Below are positions 1 to 5,311 of a stretch of DNA of 5,311 nt, piece by piece (positions within the stretch are counted from its first letter, which is position 1; each line of letters starts with the position of its first letter). The position numbers and the translations under genes were made by a program. This stretch comes from Spirochaetaceae bacterium. Lineage in GTDB: Bacteria > Spirochaetota > Spirochaetia > Treponematales > Breznakiellaceae. Below the pieces are notes generated by a model. It searched no databases. It had not been told where the DNA came from and worked only from the letters and a program-made list of their open reading frames with translations. Where the stretch lies: assembly GCA_031255655.1 (NCBI GenBank), contig JAIRSB010000198.1, positions 1-5,311 on the forward strand. Reading direction: 5' to 3'.

Positions 1-9
1 ACAGGTTTA

Positions 10-2799
10 TTACAGTTTTCGCCCCCGCCCTCTCTTTTTCGTGGTAACAATCAGTTCCCGGCAACATTCCTGATACAGTTCGAACAGGTAAGCCACTCGC
101 TGGCTGTCATCGTCAAAGGTGCGTCCGTAAGCGCGTTCCACAGCCTTGTCAAGTTTTCGGTGAGCCTTTACAAGCGCGGGCGGCATGGTTATAGGGTCAT
201 AGAGACTGGCAAGACTGCTTTCAGGGAACAGGGGGCGAGCGTCTAAGACCGCGCGGGAGGACTCTTCTACAGCGGCCTTCTGTTTGCCGTTTGGCGCAGG
301 CCATGGAAAATTATTGTAGACAATATCTTTCGAATAACGGTAACGCATTTCAAGCCTGCCGCAGACATAGCGCGTCCAAGCCATGTGCATTTCGGAAGTT
401 AAAACTCCGAAGTGATACAAAGTACCGTCTGGAATAATTAGCGTTGAATCACTGGCTATAACGTCTTTTTTCATGAAACTGATGGGTATGTATTTCCTGC
501 GTTCCGATGAAACACGCGGAATAAGAATAAAATCTTTTCCTTTTGGTTGAGTAATTTGCGCGAAAAGATGCGGCGTATCCGCAAGCTGCGGACGCGCGGA
601 CTGTTCACGTATCTTTTTAACTTTTTTCACTAGACTATATACTTTTTTTAGTTTCCTCAATTCATCAGGTTTTATATCCGTCAACCACAAACAATATCTT
701 TTTATATTGTTTATAAATTCCTTAGCGCCTATATAAGGCCGTATCCACACAGACGCTTCAGGCTCGTTTTTCAAAAACTGTTCCAGTTCAGCCTCGTCAA
801 AAAGCAATTCCCCGCCATCCGCAGGCATATTTCCGAAATTCATTTCCGGCACATCGCAAATGGGTTTCACCCTGGGTTCGATGAATAAATCCGGCGCGTC
901 GACAAGATACGGGTTTATATGATTAACGCCGCTTTCTATCGGGCTTCCGGTTACCGTCGTGTAGTGATACAGCTTTTTATCACTCCGGTCAAACAAAGCA
1001 AAGCCTATAATCACGCAGTAAACCGCTGCCTTGCCGCGAGCCTCGTTACTCCATTTGAAAGTCTGATGGGCAAAATTGATTTTTACACCTAGCTTCATTA
1101 ATTGCGGCCACAAAACAGGAACCAGCAAACCCTGGCTTATGCTGTTTGTCGATACAAAGGCCGCCTCTATTTTTGTCTTGTACATATAATGCGCGGCTGT
1201 TATGTACCACGCCGTAACATAATCCAAATTGCCGTAATTCTTTGAATAATTAAAAGCAGACGCCACCTCGCTTTTTTGCCGTTTATCCATCACCCGCGAA
1301 CCCAAAAACGGAGGATTGCCCATGATGTAAGAAAGCTCATTTTTCGATACCACGCTCTCCCAGTCAAGCGTTAAGGCGTTATCGCAGTGAATGGACGGCG
1401 ACACGTAAAGTGGTATGCGGACGTAATATTGTCCGAATTTTTCACGAATCATCATGTTCATCTGGTGGTCCATAAGCCATAACGCCGTTTGCGCCACCTG
1501 CGCGGGAAACTCCTCTATCTCTATCCCGTAAAACTGATCTACGTTCACTTTAAGCATCATTTCGGTGTCAAACTCCCTATCAACGCCTAAGAGTTCTTTC
1601 ACAACTTCCATTTCTAAAAGTCGCAGTTCGCGGTATGTTATCACAAGAAAATTTCCGCACCCGCAGGCAGGGTCAAGGAACTTTAGTTTTGACAATTTCT
1701 CGTGGAATTGCCGCAGGCGGTCTATGCGAACACCGGACGTATAGGATTTTATTTTGTTAAACTCAGCCCAAAGCCTGTCGAGAAAAAGCGGATGTATTAC
1801 TTTTAGTATGTTTTCCTCCGACGTGTAGTGCGCGCCTAAATCATGCCGACGTTCATCCTTCATTACGCTTTGGAACATGGCGCCGAATATGGCGGGGGAT
1901 ATTTTACTCCAGTCCAGCTTGCAGCAGTCGATTAGTGTCTCACGCATTGCAGAATCGAAATCAGCGGTTTTTAGCTGTTCCTCAAACAAATGACCGTCGA
2001 TATACGGAAACTGGTCTAACTGTTCGTCAATATTCTTTAATCTGTCTTTAGCGTTCGTATCAAGCGTTTCAAATATTTTTTCGATGTGCATGGCAAGGTC
2101 GCTGCCGTCCAGGTTCGTGCGCTCTAATATGTATTTTATGAAATGACCGTGCGGGAAAATGCCGGAATGGTCGGCGAACATGCAGAATAAGAGGCGGACT
2201 AGGTATATTTCCAGTCTGCGGCCGCTGTAGCCTATAGCTTTTAGCCTGTCGTGAAGCCGTCCCATGTTTTCGGCGGCTTCGATGTTTACGGGGTCGAATT
2301 TCTTGTATTCGACGTTGGAATATCCTGCAAGGTATCCGAACAGTTCCACGCGCTGCGGCAGTTCCCCAAGTGTAAAGCGGTATTGTTTAGCGTCGTCCTC
2401 AAGGTCGTAGTAGTGAAAATTTACAAAGTCGCAGACCAGAATTCCTTTCGGCAAGTCGGCGGGCGGTAGAGAGGCGGCATAATTTTTGGCCTGCTCGTAG
2501 GCCTTGTCCAAATCTTTACCCGGGGACTTCATCTCGATGATGATATGACCTTTCCAGAAAAGGTCTATATAGCCGCTAGACGCGATGCCTTCCGGCCCGT
2601 CTAAAAGGTCAAAGTCGCCCGCCAAACGTACTTTTTTCTCGAAAATCGCTACTTTTGCGCGTGATACCCCGAAAATGTGGAAAAAATCGTTTTCAAATGT
2701 CTGAGCGTCAGCTTCCTCTCTGGCGGCAGCGACTTTTTCCTTCCAGTCAAGCGCGAACACGGCGGCGCGGGTTTTTATCTCGTTCCAGGCCAATGGCAT
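10..2799 (-). CDS. MmeI-family type IIL restriction-modification enzyme (fused endonuclease, N6-adenine methyltransferase and specificity domain)
   Basis: The 929-residue protein is predicted to cut foreign DNA at a fixed distance from a short asymmetric site and to protect host DNA by methylating one adenine in that site. Domains visible in order: an N-terminal PD-ExK nuclease with D79, E89 and K91 (YIDLF...IIEMKSPG), the D-x9-E-x-K spacing known for MmeI; a helical linker (about 170-310); a motif X-like segment GAHYTSEENI (322-331); SAM-binding motif I FLDPACGCGNFL (374-385); motif IV NPPF (495-498), typical of N6-adenine methylation; a motif VIII-like segment FAHQTFKWSNEARGKAAV (577-594); and a target recognition domain (about 615-835) with conserved-looking WIRPYIGAKEF and CGRLEMRYRYS. 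Length is close to MmeI itself (about 919). The ATG at 2799 is chosen because MPLAWNEIK matches the usual family N-terminus and an in-frame TAG lies two codons upstream. No clear Shine-Dalgarno precedes it. All motifs look intact, so the enzyme is probably active; the target site is not known. Confidence 0.95.
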   Translation of the reverse strand: MPLAWNEIKTRAAVFALDWKEKVAAAREEADAQTFENDFFHIFGVSRAKVAIFEKKVRLAGDFDLLDGPEGIASSGYIDLFWKGHIIIEMKSPGKDLDKAYEQAKNYAASLPPADLPKGILVCDFVNFHYYDLEDDAKQYRFTLGELPQRVELFGYLAGYSNVEYKKFDPVNIEAAENMGRLHDRLKAIGYSGRRLEIYLVRLLFCMFADHSGIFPHGHFIKYILERTNLDGSDLAMHIEKIFETLDTNAKDRLKNIDEQLDQFPYIDGHLFEEQLKTADFDSAMRETLIDCCKLDWSKISPAIFGAMFQSVMKDERRHDLGAHYTSEENILKVIHPLFLDRLWAEFNKIKSYTSGVRIDRLRQFHEKLSKLKFLDPACGCGNFLVITYRELRLLEMEVVKELLGVDREFDTEMMLKVNVDQFYGIEIEEFPAQVAQTALWLMDHQMNMMIREKFGQYYVRIPLYVSPSIHCDNALTLDWESVVSKNELSYIMGNPPFLGSRVMDKRQKSEVASAFNYSKNYGNLDYVTAWYITAAHYMYKTKIEAAFVSTNSISQGLLVPVLWPQLMKLGVKINFAHQTFKWSNEARGKAAVYCVIIGFALFDRSDKKLYHYTTVTGSPIESGVNHINPYLVDAPDLFIEPRVKPICDVPEMNFGNMPADGGELLFDEAELEQFLKNEPEASVWIRPYIGAKEFINNIKRYCLWLTDIKPDELRKLKKVYSLVKKVKKIREQSARPQLADTPHLFAQITQPKGKDFILIPRVSSERRKYIPISFMKKDVIASDSTLIIPDGTLYHFGVLTSEMHMAWTRYVCGRLEMRYRYSKDIVYNNFPWPAPNGKQKAAVEESSRAVLDARPLFPESSLASLYDPITMPPALVKAHRKLDKAVERAYGRTFDDDSQRVAYLFELYQECCRELIVTTKKRGRGRKL

Positions 2800-2909
2800 G
2801 GTCTACACTAGCATAAAAACGGTCGAACCGCCAGTCCGCGGGGTGTACTATGGAGAACGGCAAAACGCATGCGGGATGTAAAGCTAATGAGTCAGAGTAG
2901 CAGTAAATA
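2800..2909 (-). other. Spacer between the QueG-like gene and the restriction-modification gene
   Basis: This 110-bp gap separates two genes read in the same direction. It contains no convincing sigma-70 promoter on the minus strand and no credible small gene. The 8-bp palindrome CGCATGCG and a short hairpin (listed separately) are the only structures seen. The distance is too long for tight translational coupling but short enough for read-through transcription, so the two genes may form a loose operon or the downstream gene may have a promoter I cannot recognise. Confidence 0.5.
2815..2832 (-). terminator. Short hairpin followed by a T-run, possible weak terminator or attenuator
   Basis: On the minus strand the sequence reads CGGT-TCG-ACCG, a four-pair GC-rich stem with a three-base loop that can be lengthened by two G-U pairs, followed at once by five T residues. 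It lies between the stop of the QueG-like gene and the start of the restriction-modification gene, ending 15 bases before that ATG. The stem is short for an efficient intrinsic terminator. It could instead limit translation initiation of the restriction gene, or be chance. Confidence 0.25.
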
Positions 2910-3839
2910 TTAGCCGGAGTTTGTGCGCAAAGATTGGTACTCCAAAACCGCCTCAGCGTTACGCCTAATCGACCGCGGCCCAAGCCATGAAAGCCCCATA
3001 GCCGTGCCTTTGAACATGGACTTTATGTCCGAATCGGAGAGCCGCAGCAGCTCGCGGGCATCAATGAAGCCGGGAAGTCTACCCTCACTGGTAGTCACAC
3101 CCTGAATCGGGCATTTGTTATGAACGCAGGCATCCTGACAAGCCGTGCAGCCGTACAGCCGCGTTCCCCAAACCGCACGCACGGTTGCCGGAATCCCGTT
3201 CAAACCAAGCTCAGGCGAGCCGTGCCCCGACGCATACCATTGCACACATCTGGCGCGGTCGATAAAGCCGTTACCCAGAACCGCGCCCGTAGGACAGGCT
3301 GCCGCGCAGGGCGGTTTTTCGCCGCAGTCCACACATAGAGGGAAGTGTGCGTCGCCTGCGCCTGCAAGAGGCGGGTCGCTTTCCAGTGTTACAGGCAGCG
3401 TCATGGCCGCGATTACGAACAGCGAGCCTGCTTCCGGGCTTATTATCAGCCCATTCCTGCTGAACGCGCCCAAGCCGGACGCCGCCGCGATATGTTTTTC
3501 GGGTGCGGACGAATTACAAAGTATGCGGAAACTGCATTTTTCGCCGCCGTAACGCAGGCGGACAAGACTGGCAATCCGCTTCATTCGCCTAACCGCCTCT
3601 CGATAGTAGTTGAAACGGGCAAACGGCGCTATTGCAGCCGGACATCCGCCCGCTTCCGGCGGCAGACAATTCTCTTGGTGCTGATTGCCGTAAGGCAGGG
3701 CGCATACTAAAATAGATTTCTCTCCGCCGGCGTATTGCGGGTATCGTGAAGCGTCAAAATTGAATGGGGAGAGTACGCGGGCGCGGATAAAACCGGCATT
3801 CAACGCCGCGGAGCATATATATTCTTTATACAGACGCAT
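2910..3839 (-). CDS. QueG-like (epoxyqueuosine reductase-related) double [4Fe-4S] cluster protein
   Basis: This is a cytoplasmic iron-sulfur protein of about 309 residues related to epoxyqueuosine reductase, the cobalamin-dependent enzyme that makes queuosine in the tRNA wobble position. Numbering from the ATG at 3839, it shows a QueG-like segment ARFNYYREAVRRMKRI (74-89), a segment SGLGAFSRNGLIISPEAGS (121-139) like the family's GLGWxGKN...GS, cluster motif one CVDCGEKPPCAAACPTGAV (Cys 169, 172, 178, 182), a further Cys198, and cluster motif two GCTACQDAC (Cys 231, 234, 238) followed by Cys243. Two features differ from true QueG: the first motif spaces CxxC and CxxxCP by five residues instead of two, and the VDs/t-type segment with the catalytic Asp reads LCNSSAP here. 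The C-terminal HEAT repeats of long QueG forms are absent, as in many short bacterial members. A TTG at 3860 would add seven residues, but its only purine-rich stretch (AGGGA) directly abuts it; MRLYKEYICSAALNAGF from the ATG looks like a family start. True queuosine function is uncertain; an iron-sulfur reductase of the COG1600 type is safer. Confidence 0.8.
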   Translation of the reverse strand: MRLYKEYICSAALNAGFIRARVLSPFNFDASRYPQYAGGEKSILVCALPYGNQHQENCLPPEAGGCPAAIAPFARFNYYREAVRRMKRIASLVRLRYGGEKCSFRILCNSSAPEKHIAAASGLGAFSRNGLIISPEAGSLFVIAAMTLPVTLESDPPLAGAGDAHFPLCVDCGEKPPCAAACPTGAVLGNGFIDRARCVQWYASGHGSPELGLNGIPATVRAVWGTRLYGCTACQDACVHNKCPIQGVTTSEGRLPGFIDARELLRLSDSDIKSMFKGTAMGLSWLGPRSIRRNAEAVLEYQSLRTNSG

Positions 3840-3991
3840 GATGTATACTAAGAAATCCAATCCCTAAAAAACGCAGATATGGGCGGTTTTAGAGTCGTTT
3901 TGATGCGAAATCCATTATAAAATCTAACGTTGAAGCCAAATTAACTAACCATTCGAATCGAAAATACCGATAATCAAATGAGATATTATCC
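3840..3991. promoter_or_regulatory. Divergent intergenic region between the QueG-like and NTPase genes
   Basis: These 152 bp separate two genes that start outward from it, so promoters for both are expected here. The right two-thirds are AT-rich. The palindrome ATTCGAAT (3951-3958) sits upstream of the NTPase start and could be an operator half or chance. A GATAAT (3969-3974) is -10-like for the plus strand, but I find no -35 match at 16-18 bp. No riboswitch or stable long hairpin is evident. Confidence 0.45.
3914..3919 (-). promoter_or_regulatory. Candidate -10 element (TATAAT) for the QueG-like gene
   Basis: On the minus strand the bases read exactly TATAAT, the sigma-70 -10 consensus, 75 bases upstream of the ATG at 3839. 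The -35 side is poor: TTGGCT lies upstream, but with only a 14-base spacer, and no good match sits at 16-18. The position fits a promoter for the minus-strand gene, yet a six-base match in AT-rich DNA is weak evidence. Confidence 0.3.
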
Positions 3992-5311
3992 ATGATACAA
4001 ATGACCTTCTTCCTAAAATACCAATCCCAGCTTAGGCGCATAAGACCTGTTGTATATAATAAGCTGGAAAAATCGATAGTCAATAGCGTAAAACTGCACG
4101 GTGGGAACTTGAAAAACGAATACCACACGATGGCAGCGGTTTTTGACGATAAAAGTTTTGGTTTTTGGATTGATATTCTTTCGATTATTGAAACATTAAG
4201 GCGGACGCTCGATGAGTTAAAACCGGAATTGTACGGTCACGTCTGCGTTTTTAGCGAAATAATTGATTGTGAAAAAATACCTTTAATTTTGAATTCGCTT
4301 CCTTCTGTAAAAATAGTCAGCGGTATTTGGTGTACGAACGCAGTACAAAAAAATCTTAAATTTTTTTTTGAATTTAAAGAAACATATAGAACGAATGAGA
4401 CATTTTTGCGTGATAGAAAAATAGCGGAATTAAAAAATATAAAAAAACTTCACGGAATAAAAAGGCCAGATTCTATCAGGCATGCGGTAAAACGTTTTTT
4501 TAACGACAGTAACGCCGGCGGGAATGTCGTGCTTGTCGGGAAAGATTTTATAGGGAAGCGAAATTATCTGCATTGGCGCTGTGCCAACTCGCGCGAAAAC
4601 TGTACGCCGCTTACGATACGTTTCGACTCGTGGGGGCGGACGCTGAACTGTTTTTCCGACGCACTGAGTCCGGAAATGCGGGATTTTATCAAAAGCAGAA
4701 ATGTTAAAATCCCGAAAGAAGCGGACGAACTTTATGAGGCTTTATTCACGGAACGTCTGCGGACGGAATATTCAAAATATTCATTGAGTAAGGCACGGAG
4801 ACTCTTTCAAATACTGTCCGAAACTTACGCCGGCGCGGTTTCGGGGCGCAGAGATTCCGGCGTTATCATACTTGAAAACATACAAAACGCGGATTCTGAT
4901 ATGCGGCAAATAATCATGGACTATCAAGCATATTACAAAAAAAATAATATCGCGGTATATGCCACCTGCGCTTTAACGGAATTGCCGTCTGCATGGAAAC
5001 CGATGTTTTCGGTGGTAATAAATTGCTTTAATGCCGAAAATCCGCCGGTTTTCCGGCAGGAAACATTAAGCCAAAGCCTTTGGGAAACCGCTTACGCATG
5101 CGAAATGATGGGACGCTATTTTCCGGCGTTTATGTTTTCGGATTTATTTTCTGAAGAAGGAAAAAATCCAGCCTCTATAGAGCGTTCGCTGGATATGCTT
5201 TTGGAATGCGGAGTCATACGTTCGCTTCAAGACCCAGAAGTTGAAATCGTAGGCTTTATCCGGGGCGTTGAGGAGTTGCTCGGAAAACGCGCTTCGTATA
5301 TACGCGGAATG
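3992..5311 (+). CDS. STAND/AAA-like signalling NTPase with degenerate P-loop, 3' end beyond the window
   Basis: A reading frame stays open for 440 codons from the ATG at 3992 to the last base, so the C-terminus is missing. No enzyme function is recognised with certainty. Visible features: a basic helical start (FLKYQSQLRRIRPVVYNKLE, 7-26); residues 36-75 (HGGNLKNEYHTMAAVFDD followed by a helix) that vaguely resemble the HGG...GDgvlAvF core of class III nucleotide cyclases without the metal-binding Asp; a P-loop-like VVLVGKDFIGKR (179-190) with Arg190 where Ser/Thr is normal; a Walker B-like SGVIILENIQNAD (289-301), comparable to the llvlDDlhwaD segment of MalT/AAA_16 proteins but with Glu295; a following strand IAVYATCALTELPSAW (320-335); and a winged-helix-like stretch FMFSDLF...ERSLDMLLECGVI (380-409). 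This order suits a STAND regulatory ATPase, probably followed by TPR or other repeats beyond the edge. An in-frame TAA at 3971 and no start codon between it and 3992 fix the start at 3992 or the ATG at 4001. Only a weak GAG lies nine bases upstream. The gene is AT-rich in its first half (27% GC over 4381-4440). Confidence 0.75.
   Translation, partial: MIQMTFFLKYQSQLRRIRPVVYNKLEKSIVNSVKLHGGNLKNEYHTMAAVFDDKSFGFWIDILSIIETLRRTLDELKPELYGHVCVFSEIIDCEKIPLILNSLPSVKIVSGIWCTNAVQKNLKFFFEFKETYRTNETFLRDRKIAELKNIKKLHGIKRPDSIRHAVKRFFNDSNAGGNVVLVGKDFIGKRNYLHWRCANSRENCTPLTIRFDSWGRTLNCFSDALSPEMRDFIKSRNVKIPKEADELYEALFTERLRTEYSKYSLSKARRLFQILSETYAGAVSGRRDSGVIILENIQNADSDMRQIIMDYQAYYKKNNIAVYATCALTELPSAWKPMFSVVINCFNAENPPVFRQETLSQSLWETAYACEMMGRYFPAFMFSDLFSEEGKNPASIERSLDMLLECGVIRSLQDPEVEIVGFIRGVEELLGKRASYIRGM
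4347..4369 (+). repeat. A7 and T9 homopolymer runs inside the NTPase gene
   Basis: Within the coding frame there is a run of seven A (4347-4353) and, seven bases later, a run of nine T (4361-4369). The T run encodes consecutive Phe codons near residue 125 and the frame is intact across both runs. Such runs can slip during replication or transcription, and are also common sites of sequencing error. Confidence 0.7.

Noticed and set aside
2251..2469. Plus-strand frame of 72 codons inside the restriction-modification gene
   Set aside because: It is antisense to the conserved linker and nuclease coding region and has no features of its own.
10..2799. BREX PglX, type I HsdM, type ISP enzyme or DISARM methyltransferase instead of an MmeI-like enzyme
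   Set aside because: The N-terminal PD-ExK with MmeI spacing, the 929-residue length and the absence of a helicase domain or partner genes fit type IIL. PglX and HsdM lack this nuclease, and type ISP enzymes carry a helicase.
2747..2983. Minus-strand frame of 78 codons across the gap between the two minus-strand genes
   Set aside because: It overlaps the ends of both well-supported genes in another frame, has no recognisable motif, and its composition follows the GC-rich flanks.
3145..3552. Plus-strand open frames of up to 135 codons opposite the QueG-like gene (also around 2923-3105, 3120-3338 and 3345-3710)
   Set aside because: They lie antisense to cysteine-cluster coding sequence with high GC (62% over 3181-3240), where stop codons are rare by chance, and their translations are low-complexity and motif-free.
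3840..3860. TTG at 3860 as the start of the QueG-like gene
   Set aside because: It would add MDFLVYI, which does not resemble the family start, and the AGGGA beside it has no spacing to the codon. It cannot be fully excluded because the ATG at 3839 also lacks a good ribosome site.
3889..4128. Minus-strand frame of 79 codons upstream of the QueG-like gene
   Set aside because: It runs antisense through the first 137 bases of the NTPase gene and most of the divergent spacer. The aromatic-rich translation shows no domain, and the plus-strand frame is open for 440 codons.
1..5311. CRISPR arrays, tRNA or rRNA genes, insertion-sequence ends, attachment sites
   Set aside because: No regularly spaced repeats, cloverleaf sequences, transposase or integrase coding, or terminal inverted repeats were seen on either strand.

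Overview
The window holds three protein-coding genes. Two lie on the minus strand and one, cut by the right-hand edge, lies on the plus strand. I see no rRNA, tRNA, CRISPR array, insertion sequence or long repeat. The organism cannot be fixed from this sequence. The divergent right-hand gene resembles, from memory only, large regulatory NTPases of Treponema-like spirochaetes, and the mixed base composition would suit a gut or host-associated spirochaete or a clostridium. Treat this as a weak guess.

Left part (10-2799, minus): a complete 929-residue MmeI-type (type IIL) restriction-modification protein. One chain carries a PD-ExK nuclease domain (D79, E89, K91), a helical linker, an N6-adenine methyltransferase (FLDPACGCGNF, NPPF) and a target recognition domain. 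It needs no separate methyltransferase or specificity subunit. From the family specificity rules, the E-x-R pair at 817/819 suggests a site ending in C after the methylated A. A sharply AT-rich patch (601-720) lies inside the target recognition domain.

Middle (2910-3839, minus): a two-[4Fe-4S]-cluster protein related to epoxyqueuosine reductase QueG. It is short (about 309 residues, no HEAT-repeat tail), has a widened first cluster motif, and seems to lack the catalytic aspartate of true QueG. Its substrate is therefore open. It lies 110 bp upstream of the restriction-modification gene on the same strand, so co-transcription is possible. A small hairpin plus T-run in that gap could reduce read-through.

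Right part (3992-5311 and beyond, plus): a reading frame open for 440 codons to the window edge. It looks like a STAND/AAA-type signalling ATPase with a degenerate P-loop (GKDFIGKR, Arg where Ser/Thr is expected) and a Walker B-like strand ending in Glu (VIILEN). In front of these is a region that may be a decayed nucleotide-cyclase-like domain. It is transcribed divergently from the QueG-like gene across a 152-bp AT-rich spacer.

No functional link among the three genes is shown by the sequence. The restriction-modification gene is the clear accessory element. The other two may be chromosomal neighbours, or, more speculatively, the NTPase may be a second defence-related gene.
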